A stretch of 39,180 nucleotides of DNA from Pseudomonadota bacterium (GTDB lineage Bacteria > Pseudomonadota > Gammaproteobacteria > Burkholderiales > Burkholderiaceae_B): contig JAEWFK010000093.1 of the NCBI GenBank assembly GCA_023388835.1, positions 1-39,180 of the forward strand, written 5' to 3'. A model generated the notes under the pieces. The model made no database searches. It was not told where the DNA came from and saw only the letters and a list, made by a program, of their open reading frames with translations. Positions 1-9,017 of the stretch are shown in pieces; position 1 is the first letter of the stretch, and each line of letters opens with the position of its first letter. Both the position numbers and the translations under genes were made by a program.

Positions 1-1183
1 GGAGGGTCGATCACGTCACCGACTTCCTTTTCATCCGGAGTTTCGCCGACATCGCCCACGCCCAGGTCATTGCGCCGCAGAGCGAGGTAGACGCGGGTAT
101 CGTCGTATTCCAGCGTCGGATCGAGAAACGCAAGATTGGCGTCCACACCGGCGAACCGACTGTCCGCCAGGCCGCCTCGGGCCGAAAGAATCAAATAGCG
201 CTGCTCGGGCGCCCATTCGCCCGCCCCGGCTTCCGCCCAGACATGCCCGTCCAGCCGCGCCTCGCCGATCAGATCCAGGAGATCGGATCGACCGTCGGGA
301 TAGGCATTCACGTGGTAGAGGCCGCCCGGTTCGAAGACGAAGTCCCCCCATGAGGACAGCGTCGCCGCCGCATCGAGGCCTCCCGGCGCCACCCTGCCGC
401 CGCGATGAATGCGGGCTCCGACCAACTCGCCGCTCCCTTCCAGACGTGCGCCCGCGGCGACCTCCACCCGCCCCGTCACGGTGCCGTCCACCACCAGGGC
501 GCCCGCACGGAGGTCGACGGGCGTGCGGCCCTGCAGCACCCCGGTCAACCGCAAGCCGCCTTCGCCCGTCTTGCGTACGGGCACCGCCGCGTTGACGTTG
601 TTGACCATGGTGGCAAGCCCCGATTCCACGCGCCATTCCGCGACGCCATCTCGGTCAGGCAGGGGCGTGTCGCCGGGGCGGGTGGCGTTCAACTGCACGT
701 AATTCACCAGGCGTGTGCCGGCCTCGATCTGCAGAACGGTTCCCGCGTGCTGCTCCAGGTTGTAGATCGAGGACGCCAGCGGAGACGAGCCGCTCACCTG
801 CAATACGCCTTCGCGCAATACCGTGTTGCTGGTATAGGCGTTGGCACCCGACAGGACCAGCGTGCCGGCGCCCCGCTTTTCCAGGGGAGCGGTCATGCGC
901 GGCGCGCTGGAGGACACCACACCGCTTAATTCGAAGCGTTCGCCGGCGCTCACAAAGATAGGCGCCAAGCTTTGCAGGTCGATCGCCCGATCGGTAGTGA
1001 AGCCCGACTCGACGACCAGCGACTGGCCGGAGAATACAAAAGGCGCATCGTCCGCGAACGCATGCGCCTCCTCAGGTGAAGCAATGACAACCGTGGGCGG
1101 CGCCGCAGCGTGCAGCGTTCCGACCATCGCAAGGCAAACCGTACAACCATCCAACCACAACCTCCAAGCGGCAAGCTTCTTCA
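1..1183 (-). CDS. Autotransporter-like passenger protein (partial, runs off left edge)
   Basis: The frame is open from an ATG at 1183 to the window edge, 394 codons without a stop. A strong GGAGG lies just upstream of the ATG. The N-terminus (about residues 1-27, ending LHAAAPP) looks like a signal peptide. Residues about 103-132 match a passenger-associated transport repeat (GAGTLVLSGANAYTSNT, then REGVLQVSG), and a second related unit lies at about 205-235. Residues about 330-373 (YLILSARGGLADSRF, LAFLDPTLEYDDTRVYLAL) match the stretch that precedes the beta-barrel in type Va autotransporters. The barrel should therefore lie to the left, outside the window. It is transcribed in the same direction as the type I secretion operon but is separated from it by 312 bases with repeats. 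Family assignment is fairly sure; function (adhesin or other) is unknown. Confidence 0.8.
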
Positions 1184-1495
1184 TTTCGCCTCCGTAAGAG
1201 CAAGTGTCTTCAGGACTTTCCGTAACGGACCATTTTGTCCGCCGGGCAGGAGTATGAAGGAATACGAAGCAAACGCTAGAAGATCAGGCGACGACCCGTC
1301 AGTTCTGACATGGTCAAGAATGTCCTGTCTGAGGGCGCAAATGGACGGAAGGCCACGCCTGTTGGTGGCACGACATACTTGAAGTGGGTGATCGACCGGC
1401 CGACTAGACCGGCCTACTAGACGAGCCGACTAGACCCAGCCACACCGACCCGCCGATTAGACCGACCGACCGGGTCAGCCGGCTTATAAACCGGC
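1184..1495. other. Intergenic stretch with short repeats
   Basis: No credible gene was seen in these 312 bases. The half nearer the autotransporter-like gene should hold its promoter, but I cannot name clear hexamers. The half nearer the TolC-like gene is made of imperfect 13-base repeats and a short hairpin, listed separately. The short open frame crossing it reads into both neighbours and shows no family features. Confidence 0.6.
1400..1464. repeat. Imperfect 13-bp tandem repeats
   Basis: Consecutive units CCGACTAGACCGG (1400-1412), CCTACTAGACGAG (1413-1425) and CCGACTAGACCCA (1426-1438) are followed by a degraded unit and then GCCGATTAGACCG (1452-1464). The shared core is ACTAGAC or ATTAGAC. 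The repeats lie just downstream of the TolC-like stop codon. They could be slippage-derived spacer or remnants of a protein-binding array; nothing identifies a function. Confidence 0.6.
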
Positions 1496-1496
1496 T
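1477..1496 (-). terminator. Hairpin overlapping the tolC-like stop codon
   Basis: AGCCGG (1477-1482) pairs with CCGGCT (1491-1496) around an AT-rich 8-base loop, at the very end of the TolC-like gene. No T-run follows on the minus strand, so a Rho-independent terminator is only a weak possibility. It may simply limit 3' decay of the operon mRNA. Confidence 0.3.
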
Positions 1497-2965
1497 CAGC
1501 GGGTCGCCAAGCGCGGCTTTGCGCCTTGCGATTCGGGCACTACAGGCAATGAGGCCTGCAGCACATCGATGGGCTGCGACTCGAAATACCGCTGATTGAT
1601 GGCTTCCATGAGCGATGAATCCAGACTGCCTGCTGCGGCAGCCAGCATCAGACGCGCCAGCACGTACTCGAGCCGCGCCTGGGTCAGCTCAAGTTGCGAG
1701 CGGTAAACCTGCTCTTGCGCATCAAGAATATCGACGACGCTACGCGTGCCGGCCTGGTAGCCGCGCTCCACCGCGAACAAGGCGTCGGCGGTGGATTTGA
1801 CAGCGACTTCCAGCGCACGAATGCGGTCTGTCCCGCTGACAACACCCTGATACTGCCGCGTGACTTCCACGGCAATGCGTTCGCGCGTCGCCTGCAGTTC
1901 GGAGCGCGCCCGGTCGCGATTGTGTCGCGCCTGATCGACCTGCGCGCTGGTAAGACCGCCGGAGAAGATAGGCAGATTCACCTGTACGCCCACAGACGTC
2001 GTTGCGCTGTCCTGGTTGCGGGTCGAAATGGTTTCACGCTCGACCACGCGCCGCGAAGCCACGAGGTCCACGGAAGGCAGGTGCCCGCCAAAGTTACGGT
2101 CGATTTCGCGCTCGGCCACGCGAAGGCCTTCTTCGCCGGTACGAATCTCGGCGTTCGATGCCATGGCCATGGCCAGCCAGTCCGCTTGTGTGGGCGGGTC
2201 CAGCGGGCGAGGCGAGAACTTGGGCGTAAGCGCGGCGAGCGTACGGGGAGACACACCCACCATTTCCTGCAATTCGCGACGGGCCACCACGAGCGCATCC
2301 TGGCGCTGTATGAGCTCCGCGCGCGAAAGATCACGCCGCGAGCTGGTTTCCCGCACATCGGTGATGGTGCCTTCGCCGCTGTCAAAACGGCGCTGGGCCG
2401 CGACGATATGCTTTTCGTTCGCCTCGAGATTGTTGCGGGCCAGCACCACGTTCTCGTAGGCGAGCAGGGTCTGGAAGTAGCGGTTCACCAGTCTGACGGA
2501 CGTATCCTTGGCTCGCGTGTCGAAAACAGCCAGACTGTAGTCGGCGCGCGCATGGCCCTGCCGGTACTCCGCAATCCGGCTCCAGTTGAAGACGCTCTGC
2601 GTCGCCCGGATTTCGTTCGTCTTGGACATGTAGTCCAGGTTTTCGGTCACCACCGTACCCGCCGCAGTGGGCGAATCCAGTGTGCCGTCGATACGGGTGC
2701 GCCCCAGCGATGCACTGACTTGGGGCAAGAGGCCCGCGCGACCCATGGCCCGGTTGGTCTGCCCCGCTTCGCGTTCGCTGATGGCCGCTTGATAGCTTGG
2801 GTCATTGCGCAGGGCCGCGCGCCACGCTGTCGCCAGGTCATAGTCGCCTGAGCCCACAGCGGCCGCTTCCAAAGCGCCGACTTGCCCTGCCCCTTGCGCC
2901 TGCGCATGCGACTGCACGGGCAGCCACGCAAGACTCAGAATCGCAGCAAGCAGGGCCTTACGCAT
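1496..2965 (-). CDS. TolC-family outer membrane channel of a type I secretion system
   Basis: 489 aa, with a signal peptide at about 1-23 (hydrophobic core then SHA-QAQ). The long alpha-helical repeat domains of the TolC/AprF/PrtF outer membrane efflux family follow: the first repeat holds WRAALRNDPSYQAAISEREA, and the second holds AMASNAEIRTGEEGLRVAEREI and the VQVNLPIFSGG turn. Length is normal for the family. It is expected to trimerise as the outer membrane exit duct for the exporter encoded just upstream. The start lies 3 bases after the stop of the adaptor gene, so it is the third gene of a compact operon. The secreted substrate is not in this window. Confidence 0.9.
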   Translation of the reverse strand: MRKALLAAILSLAWLPVQSHAQAQGAGQVGALEAAAVGSGDYDLATAWRAALRNDPSYQAAISEREAGQTNRAMGRAGLLPQVSASLGRTRIDGTLDSPTAAGTVVTENLDYMSKTNEIRATQSVFNWSRIAEYRQGHARADYSLAVFDTRAKDTSVRLVNRYFQTLLAYENVVLARNNLEANEKHIVAAQRRFDSGEGTITDVRETSSRRDLSRAELIQRQDALVVARRELQEMVGVSPRTLAALTPKFSPRPLDPPTQADWLAMAMASNAEIRTGEEGLRVAEREIDRNFGGHLPSVDLVASRRVVERETISTRNQDSATTSVGVQVNLPIFSGGLTSAQVDQARHNRDRARSELQATRERIAVEVTRQYQGVVSGTDRIRALEVAVKSTADALFAVERGYQAGTRSVVDILDAQEQVYRSQLELTQARLEYVLARLMLAAAAGSLDSSLMEAINQRYFESQPIDVLQASLPVVPESQGAKPRLATR

Positions 2966-2968
2966 GGT

Positions 2969-4336
2969 CTATCGCTCCTTGAACGACCGGTCCAGCCGCT
3001 CGATGAACGGCTTCAGCAGGTAATTCAACATGGTACGCTCACCCAGCCGAATCAGCACGGCCGCGGGCATGCCAGCGCGTATCACTTCATTCTGCAGCAT
3101 GTCCACGCCTGCGGGCGTGACTTCGACCTGAGCCAGGTAATACGGCATGTGGGTCGCTTCATCCACCAGGCGGTCTGCGGAGAGCGTCAGCACCTTGCCG
3201 GGGATATTGGGAATCGTACGCTGGTTCAGCGCGGGGAAGCTGATGTCGACATCCAACCCGGGCGACACGCGGTCGATGGATTGCACCGGCACGCGCGCCT
3301 GCACCAGATAGGTGGCGTCGGTGGGCACGATTTCCATAAGCAGCGTACCCGGCCCGATCACTCCGCCCACCGTATGCACGCTCAGGTTCTGCACGTAGCC
3401 TTCGATGGGTGCGCGGATTTCGGTTTCGCGCACGGTGTAGTCGATGGCGGACAGGCGATCGCCCAGCGCGGAGGCTTCCTTCTGGACATCGGACAACTGC
3501 GACTGCACTTCTTTCTGGTAGTCCTGATGGCGCTGAAGGATGCGCAGCTTGAGTTCGGCAATCTGGTTGCGCGTGCGGCCCGCTTCCACCACGTCATTGG
3601 ACAGGGCAGCCTGCAGTTGAGCGGCGTCGCGCTCCAATTCAAACATGCGATTGCGCGGCAGATAGCCTTCCTTCGCCAGCTCGCGCACACCGCTTAGTTC
3701 GCGGTTGATGTAGGCGATCTGCGACTTGCGGCTCTTCTGGACCTGCTCCAGGCCTTGGAGCTGCTGTTCGGCGCCGGCGAGATTCTCGCGCAGAATGGCG
3801 ATTTCGCCCTTCAGGGCATCGCGGCGGGTCTGGAACAGCCTTTCCTGCGATGCGACCGCACGCTGATAACGGGAGTCGTTGTGGAAACGCTCTGTGAGCT
3901 CCGGGTCGAATTCGACGGAGTCCACGTCATCGCGCTCGGCCAACAAGCGCGACTCGGTGGTCTTCGCAATGATGTACTGGGTGCTCACCACGCCCTGTTC
4001 GGCGACGGCGCGAGTGGGGTTCAAGCGCACCAGCACCTGGCCGGCTTTCACCAGATCGCCTTCCTTGACCAGCAGTTCGTCGATGGTGCCGCCTTCCAAG
4101 TGCTGGACGCTCTTGCGGTTGCCCGCGACTTGAACCGTGGCATCGGCGGTGACGCCGGCATCCAGCGGCGCGAAGGCCGCCCAGGTCGCAAAGCCGCCGA
4201 AGCCCAGCAACAGGACGAACAACCCCCAACGCAAGGGTCCTCCGAAGTTCGTATCGACGCGGCTGCCGGGCAATTCCAGTGAGCGCTCGTCGCTCGCGAC
4301 GTTTCCGGCCTTTGCTTTCTTGCTGAACCAACCCAT
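2969..4336 (-). CDS. HlyD/AprE-family periplasmic adaptor of type I secretion
   Basis: 455 aa. There is a short cytoplasmic N-terminus, one membrane helix at about 36-54 (WGLFVLLLGFGGFATWAAF), then a lipoyl-like half (VQHLEGGTIDELLVKEGDLV), a long charged coiled coil (about 140-300) and the second lipoyl/beta-barrel part containing VHTVGGVIGPGTLLMEIVP. This order is typical of membrane fusion proteins of the AprE/PrtE type. It should bridge the inner membrane ABC exporter and the TolC-like channel. Its ATG is one base after the TGA of the exporter gene, so the ribosome binding site lies inside the upstream gene and translation is probably coupled. Confidence 0.92.
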   Translation of the reverse strand: MGWFSKKAKAGNVASDERSLELPGSRVDTNFGGPLRWGLFVLLLGFGGFATWAAFAPLDAGVTADATVQVAGNRKSVQHLEGGTIDELLVKEGDLVKAGQVLVRLNPTRAVAEQGVVSTQYIIAKTTESRLLAERDDVDSVEFDPELTERFHNDSRYQRAVASQERLFQTRRDALKGEIAILRENLAGAEQQLQGLEQVQKSRKSQIAYINRELSGVRELAKEGYLPRNRMFELERDAAQLQAALSNDVVEAGRTRNQIAELKLRILQRHQDYQKEVQSQLSDVQKEASALGDRLSAIDYTVRETEIRAPIEGYVQNLSVHTVGGVIGPGTLLMEIVPTDATYLVQARVPVQSIDRVSPGLDVDISFPALNQRTIPNIPGKVLTLSADRLVDEATHMPYYLAQVEVTPAGVDMLQNEVIRAGMPAAVLIRLGERTMLNYLLKPFIERLDRSFKER

Positions 4337-4337
4337 G

Positions 4338-6098
4338 TCAAACCTGACCCTTGGCTACGATCTGTAAAGGCGCCCCGGACGCGGCGGCTTGCCCGCCGGC
4401 CTTTGCTTGGGCTGCCTGCAACTGCTGCTGGCGCAGACCCTTCAGTACGTCGTCGCGAGGACCGAACATGGTCAGCATGCCGTCACGCAGCACCAGAAGC
4501 TTGTCCACCGCGTTCAAGACATTCATGCGATGGGTAATGAGAATGACGGTCGACCCGCGCGCCTTGAGATCCTTGATGGTTTCCACGAGCGCGGCTTCGC
4601 CGACGTCGTCCAGATTGGAGTTCGGCTCATCGAGCACGATCAGGCGGGGGTCGTCATAAATCGCCCGGGCCAGCGCTACACGCTGCTTCTGGCCGCCCGA
4701 CAGCGAAGCGCCATCCACGCCAAGACGGGTGTCGTAGCCCTGCGGCAGATGCAGAATCATCTCATGCACGCCGGCACGCTGGGCCGCATCGATCACCTTC
4801 ATGGAATCGGGCTCGGCGAAGCGGGCGATGTTCTCCGCGATGCTGCCTTCGAAGAGTTCGATGTCCTGCGGCAGATACCCGATGTGGGGGCCGAGTTCAT
4901 CCTTGTTCCACTGGAAGATGTCCGCGCCGTCCAGCCGCACCGTGCCGGCGCGGGCCTGCCAGACACCGACCAGCAGGCGAGCCAGTGTGGACTTGCCGGA
5001 AGCGGAAGGGCCGATCACGCCAACGACGTCGCCAGCGGAGATATTGAAGGTCAGACCCTTCAGAATCGTGGCTTGCATGCCCGGCGCGGCGGCGTAGACG
5101 TTCTCCAGCGTCAGCGCGCCGCGCGGCGCGGGCAGGCTCAGCGTTTCGCCGCGCGGAGGTGCGGACTGCAGCATTTCGTCCAGGCGCTGATACGCGCCCT
5201 TGGTCGAGATCGCCTGCTTCCAGGTGCCGATGGCCAGTTCGACCGGCTGCAGCGCCTTCCCCATCAGGATTGAACAGACAATCATCATGCCGGCCGTGAT
5301 GTCGCCGGAAATCACCAGCAAGGCACCGGCGCCCAGAATCAGCGACTGCAGCGAAATCCGCACGAAGCGGGTGACCGTGCTGATGCGGGAATTGCGATCG
5401 GAAGCGAGAGTCTGCAGGCCCAGCACCCGCTGATGCTGATTGAACCAGCGCCCGCGCAGGCCAGGCAGCATGCCCATGGCCTCGATGACTTCAGCATTGC
5501 GCAAGTGATTGTTGGCGAAAGCCGCGGCGGCAATCGACGCCTGATTGGCTTCGGCCAGCGGCTTCTGGGTCGAGATGTTGGTGATCCAGGCCAGGGCGAA
5601 CAGAATGACCGAACCGCCCAGTGTGATTGCGCCCAGCAGCGGATGCACCATGAAGGTGACGGCGATGTAGATCGGCGTCCAGGGGGCGTCGAAGAAGGCG
5701 AAAAGCGCATTGCCCGTCAGGAACTGGCGCAAATTTGTCAGGTCGTGAATCGCCTGGGAAGGGTTGCCGCCCAGCTTTCGAAGGTTGCGCTCGAAGGCGG
5801 CCGTGAATACGCGCTGATTCAACAGCATGTCAAAGCGGTTGCCCACCCGTATCAACACCGATGATCGCGCGAATTCCAGCATGCCCGAGAGCCCGTACAA
5901 GCCCAGTACCAGCAGCGTCAGCATGAGCAAGGTGGTTTCGTTGTTGCTCGCCAGCACGCGGTCATAGACCTGCAGCATGTACAGCGCGGGAGTCAGGCCG
6001 ATGATATTGATGACGCAGCTGAAAGCGGCAAGGCTGTAGAACGTCTTGCGAAAGCGATACAGCGCCTCGCCAAGCTCTGTGCGGCGGGTTGGCTTCAT
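4338..6098 (-). CDS. Type I secretion ABC exporter, AprD/PrtD type (permease fused to ATPase)
   Basis: 586 aa. The N-terminal half carries about six membrane helices (residues about 20-300). The C-terminal ATPase has Walker A GPSASGKS at 363-370, a Q-loop in GYLPQDIEL, the LSGGQ signature at 466-470 and Walker B LIVLDEP at 486-492. There is no N-terminal C39 peptidase domain, which fits exporters of C-terminal-signal substrates (RTX proteases, lipases, adhesins) rather than leader-peptide bacteriocins. It is the first gene of the three-gene exporter operon. Its leader contains a hairpin and a likely promoter, listed separately. Confidence 0.93.
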   Translation of the reverse strand: MKPTRRTELGEALYRFRKTFYSLAAFSCVINIIGLTPALYMLQVYDRVLASNNETTLLMLTLLVLGLYGLSGMLEFARSSVLIRVGNRFDMLLNQRVFTAAFERNLRKLGGNPSQAIHDLTNLRQFLTGNALFAFFDAPWTPIYIAVTFMVHPLLGAITLGGSVILFALAWITNISTQKPLAEANQASIAAAAFANNHLRNAEVIEAMGMLPGLRGRWFNQHQRVLGLQTLASDRNSRISTVTRFVRISLQSLILGAGALLVISGDITAGMMIVCSILMGKALQPVELAIGTWKQAISTKGAYQRLDEMLQSAPPRGETLSLPAPRGALTLENVYAAAPGMQATILKGLTFNISAGDVVGVIGPSASGKSTLARLLVGVWQARAGTVRLDGADIFQWNKDELGPHIGYLPQDIELFEGSIAENIARFAEPDSMKVIDAAQRAGVHEMILHLPQGYDTRLGVDGASLSGGQKQRVALARAIYDDPRLIVLDEPNSNLDDVGEAALVETIKDLKARGSTVILITHRMNVLNAVDKLLVLRDGMLTMFGPRDDVLKGLRQQQLQAAQAKAGGQAAASGAPLQIVAKGQV

Positions 6099-6115
6099 GT
6101 TGAACCTGCGGACAT

Positions 6116-6136
6116 GGCGTGGCGGAGAGCCACGCC
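6116..6136 (-). promoter_or_regulatory. Leader hairpin just upstream of the exporter gene
   Basis: GGCGTGG (6116-6122) pairs perfectly with CCACGCC (6130-6136) around a 7-base loop. It ends 17 bases before the exporter ATG at 6098. In the mRNA leader it could affect ribosome access. No known RNA family was recognised. Confidence 0.35.
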
Positions 6137-6173
6137 GTGGTGGAAAAAAGGCCGACTACTGGAAAAGCCTTTT

Positions 6174-6182
6174 ACTATATCA
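6174..6182 (-). promoter_or_regulatory. Possible extended -10 promoter of the type I secretion operon
   Basis: On the minus strand the gap between the SapC gene and the exporter gene contains TGATATAGT, an extended -10 (TGn followed by TATAGT). No good -35 hexamer is at the right distance, as is common for extended -10 promoters. It would allow the exporter operon to be transcribed apart from the SapC gene. Weak call from pattern alone. Confidence 0.35.
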
Positions 6183-6284
6183 CGCTAGGGCCAAATACCC
6201 GGCTGACAAAACGGCCGGGAACGCGCACATTGTTGCTGCCCAGCCGAGGGCGGTTCAATGGTTCAGCCAGGCTCTGTGCGCCGT

Positions 6285-7061
6285 TCAATCGAAGCGAATG
6301 TTGCCGTCGTCGCGCAGGAATTCGAGATCGAGTTCACCGCTTTCAGGTTCGAGCACGGCATCGGCCGCGGCATGCTGGCTGGCCAGTTGGCCCAGCCGCG
6401 GCAGGTGCTGCATGGACAGCAGCTGGCAGTACACCAGCGGCAAGGCGCCGCCCTGGCGCAGCGCATCAAAGGCATCGATGGGCAGCGCATTCAAGGCCGC
6501 TTCGTCCACCCGGAAAAGACCCTGCACCTTCTGTTCCCCGTTGTCGGCCTTCACCTGAATTTCCCAAGGCTGGATCAACTGATGCTCATCCAATAGTGCG
6601 CATAGGCTGGCAGTGAGCTGACCATTGGCGGAGACCTGATCCAGGAAGTTCAGGACATCTTGCACCGGCTTGGCCGGCTTGCCCTCTTCATCAAAGAACA
6701 TTTCGCCTTCGGTGTCGGATACCAGGCCGCTGTCTTCCCGCACGCACAGCACGCGCTGCCCCTCTTCCGTATTGGCCAGCACAAAGGGATAACCGCGATA
6801 AATGGCCGGCACGTAAGTGTTCAGCCAACGGCCGTCCGGCGCGACCCACAGATTCTTACCGGGCTGCAGCCCCTGCACCGCCACGATCTGATAACCGCCT
6901 TCCGTCTTCACGAAACCCACCGGTAATGCCAGACAAGCACGCGGCAGTTCCTGTACAACCAGCGGCGCCACCGCGTCGGCGGCGGCAAAGGAGTAAGACG
7001 TGTAGCGCTTCCAGCGCTTGCCGGCGTGGTTCTCGCGGGAAATGACGGTCAGTTGAGCCAT
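6285..7061 (-). CDS. SapC-family protein
   Basis: 258 aa from the chosen ATG at 7061, which has an AGGA about 6 bases upstream. The frame extends 14 codons further but without a better start. The sequence matches the SapC family: N-terminal KRWKRYTSYSFAAADAVAPL, central PAIYRGYPFVLANTEEGQRV, and C-terminal DAFDALRQGGALPLVYCQLL. The family is named after a gene next to S-layer genes in Campylobacter, and members are often seen near type I secretion or surface-protein loci. Its biochemical role is not established. No signal peptide or membrane helix was seen, so it is probably cytoplasmic. It lies between a hypothetical gene and the type I exporter, all on one strand. Confidence 0.8.
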   Translation of the reverse strand: MAQLTVISRENHAGKRWKRYTSYSFAAADAVAPLVVQELPRACLALPVGFVKTEGGYQIVAVQGLQPGKNLWVAPDGRWLNTYVPAIYRGYPFVLANTEEGQRVLCVREDSGLVSDTEGEMFFDEEGKPAKPVQDVLNFLDQVSANGQLTASLCALLDEHQLIQPWEIQVKADNGEQKVQGLFRVDEAALNALPIDAFDALRQGGALPLVYCQLLSMQHLPRLGQLASQHAAADAVLEPESGELDLEFLRDDGNIRFD

Positions 7062-7135
7062 GGAAAATCCTGTGCCGCCGCGCCAGGCTGCGGTCTCGTG
7101 CATATGAAATTCAAGGGGCTATTGTATCGCCCAGG

Positions 7136-7819
7136 CTAATGCAGCAAGCCCAGCGTTGTGGCCGTCGCTTCGGACGGACTCTCGAGCCAGGGAAGATTCA
7201 AGGGCAGATGCCAATCGGCTTCGCGCGCCTTATCGATAATCAGCTGAATAAGCTGATGCACGTTGTCCACCTGCAGCGGGATCGCGAACAGCGGCTCGCG
7301 CTCGCACGGCTGGGTCATCGCGCAAGGCATGGGCAAGCCTGTCAAGGCCATGACCAGCTGATCGTCCTTCAGTTGCATGGTGAGAGAAGTCGCCAGATAA
7401 ATCGCGCCTTCCAGCTTGCCTTGCACGGGAGCCGCTTCCTTGGGGGCGGAAGCGGGCGTTTCTTCGGCAGACGCTTCCTGCGGGTCTTCTTCGCCCGTGG
7501 ACTCGCTACGGCCGGATTCAAGCGCCGTCTGATGCGCCATCTGCAGCACTTCCTGCCAGTACTGCGCGGGCGTCTTGTCCAGTCCGCTGAGCTCTGGGAG
7601 GTTCGCCAGCAACTGAGCCAACACGATGATGGTCATCCGCCGCGTCATCAACACATTCACCGGGTCGCGATTGACCCGGCGGCTGCGCAGAACCAGGCGG
7701 TCTTCGTAGGCGCTGAAAACGATGTTCAGGCTGGTGCTGAGCGGAAAGGTGGCTTCCTGCGAACTGTCGGCCGTGGCGGCGGACGGGCGGGGCGGTGTGA
7801 AATCGGCTTCGATCGACAT
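7136..7819 (-). CDS. Hypothetical protein upstream of the SapC gene
   Basis: 227 aa from ATG 7819, which has AGGAAA about 6 bases upstream; an upstream ATG in frame would run almost into the tRNA and is less likely. No known domain was recognised. A first block (about residues 25-100) has strand-like and helical segments (FSAYEDRLVLRSRRVNRDP). A low-complexity acidic and Ala/Pro linker follows (about 103-130), then a second block starting GAIYLATSLTMQLKDDQLVM. There is no signal peptide or membrane segment. Its stop is 74 bases from the SapC gene start, so the two may be co-transcribed and may act together with the secretion genes. Confidence 0.7.
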   Translation of the reverse strand: MSIEADFTPPRPSAATADSSQEATFPLSTSLNIVFSAYEDRLVLRSRRVNRDPVNVLMTRRMTIIVLAQLLANLPELSGLDKTPAQYWQEVLQMAHQTALESGRSESTGEEDPQEASAEETPASAPKEAAPVQGKLEGAIYLATSLTMQLKDDQLVMALTGLPMPCAMTQPCEREPLFAIPLQVDNVHQLIQLIIDKAREADWHLPLNLPWLESPSEATATTLGLLH

Positions 7820-7895
7820 ACGGGTTTCCTGATGCGTTTCGCCAAACACATACCTTAGCATCCCGCTTGCCTGAAGACGGCCCACCGAAAAAGAG

Positions 7896-7970
<75 letters not shown>

Positions 7971-8101
7971 AAGGCGCGAGATTATGACCTGTGTGAGAGG
8001 GGGCGTCAAGGCAGATCCCCAGGACGCGCGCCAAATGCCGGGGCGGTGCCCGCCCGCTCAAAGGGGTATGCTGAAGCTTGGCGCACTTCTGAGGAGCCAC
8101 G

Positions 8102-8968
8102 ATGGCGCAGTCACCCAACATCCGGGCCTGGTTCGACGAGCCCACCAATACAGTGTCGTATCTGGTCATTGATCCCTCCACCCGCGCTGCGGCCATCATT
8201 GATCCTGTGCTGGACTACGATCACCCGAGCGGCGACATATCAACGGAATCCGCACGGCGCATGTTGGCGGCCGTAAAGGAAGCCGGACTGACGCTGCAAT
8301 GGGTGCTGGAAACACATGCCCATGCAGACCACCTGAGCGCGGCCCCTTTTCTGCGCCAGGAAACCGGAGCCCGCATCGTGATCGGCGAGCACATCGCAGA
8401 CGTTCAGCGCATATTCAGCAAGACCTTTAATCTGGACGATATTTCATGCGCAGGCGCTGAATTCGACAAACTGGTGCGAGACGGAGAAACCTTTCTTCTG
8501 GGCAGCATGAAGGTGTCGGTCATGCACACGCCGGGCCATACCCCTGCCTGCGTGAGCTACCACATTGGCGATGTCGTATTCGTTGGCGACACGCTCTTCA
8601 TGCCCGACTACGGAACCGCCCGCGCCGATTTCCCGGGCGCTGACGCCCGCACACTGTACCGGTCCATTCATCGCTTGCTGTCGCTGCCACCCGAGACCCG
8701 GCTATTCATGTGCCACGACTACAAGGCGCCCGGTCGGGATCACTTCGCGTGGGAAAGCACCGTGGCCGAGCAGTTGGCGGGCAATGTGCATATTCGCGCA
8801 GGCGTGTCTGAAGACGAGTTCGTGGAAATGCGCGAGGCGCGCGACGCCACCCTACCGGTGCCGCGCCTGTTGCTGCCTGCCATACAAGTGAACATCCGCG
8901 CCGGCCGATTCCCCGCCCCCGAAAACAACGGCACTGCGTATCTGAAAATCCCGATCAGCATTCAGTAA
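8102..8968 (+). CDS. MBL-fold metallohydrolase (ETHE1/Blh-like, possible persulfide dioxygenase)
   Basis: 288 aa. The ATG at 8102 follows GAGGAG at good spacing. It has the metallo-beta-lactamase metal ligands: THAHADH (71-77), the histidines of HTPGHT (142-147), GDTLF with D163, and CHDY with H205. The early VSYLVIDPSTRAAAIIDPV segment and the CHDYK motif place it with the ETHE1/Blh branch, which includes glutathione persulfide dioxygenases of sulfide detoxification. The exact substrate cannot be read from the sequence; glyoxalase II-like hydrolysis is the alternative. It is a single gene, convergent with the next one. A link with the distant sulfite dehydrogenase genes is only an inference. 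Confidence 0.85.
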   Translation: MAQSPNIRAWFDEPTNTVSYLVIDPSTRAAAIIDPVLDYDHPSGDISTESARRMLAAVKEAGLTLQWVLETHAHADHLSAAPFLRQETGARIVIGEHIADVQRIFSKTFNLDDISCAGAEFDKLVRDGETFLLGSMKVSVMHTPGHTPACVSYHIGDVVFVGDTLFMPDYGTARADFPGADARTLYRSIHRLLSLPPETRLFMCHDYKAPGRDHFAWESTVAEQLAGNVHIRAGVSEDEFVEMREARDATLPVPRLLLPAIQVNIRAGRFPAPENNGTAYLKIPISIQ

Positions 8969-9017
8969 TTAATCGGGCTCCGACCACGATTTACACAATC
9001 GCGCTGCGAAGATCGAA

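Noticed and set aside
1694..2851. 385-codon plus-strand frame
   Set aside because: It lies fully antisense to the TolC-like gene, its translation has no family features, and GC-rich codon bias explains such shadows.
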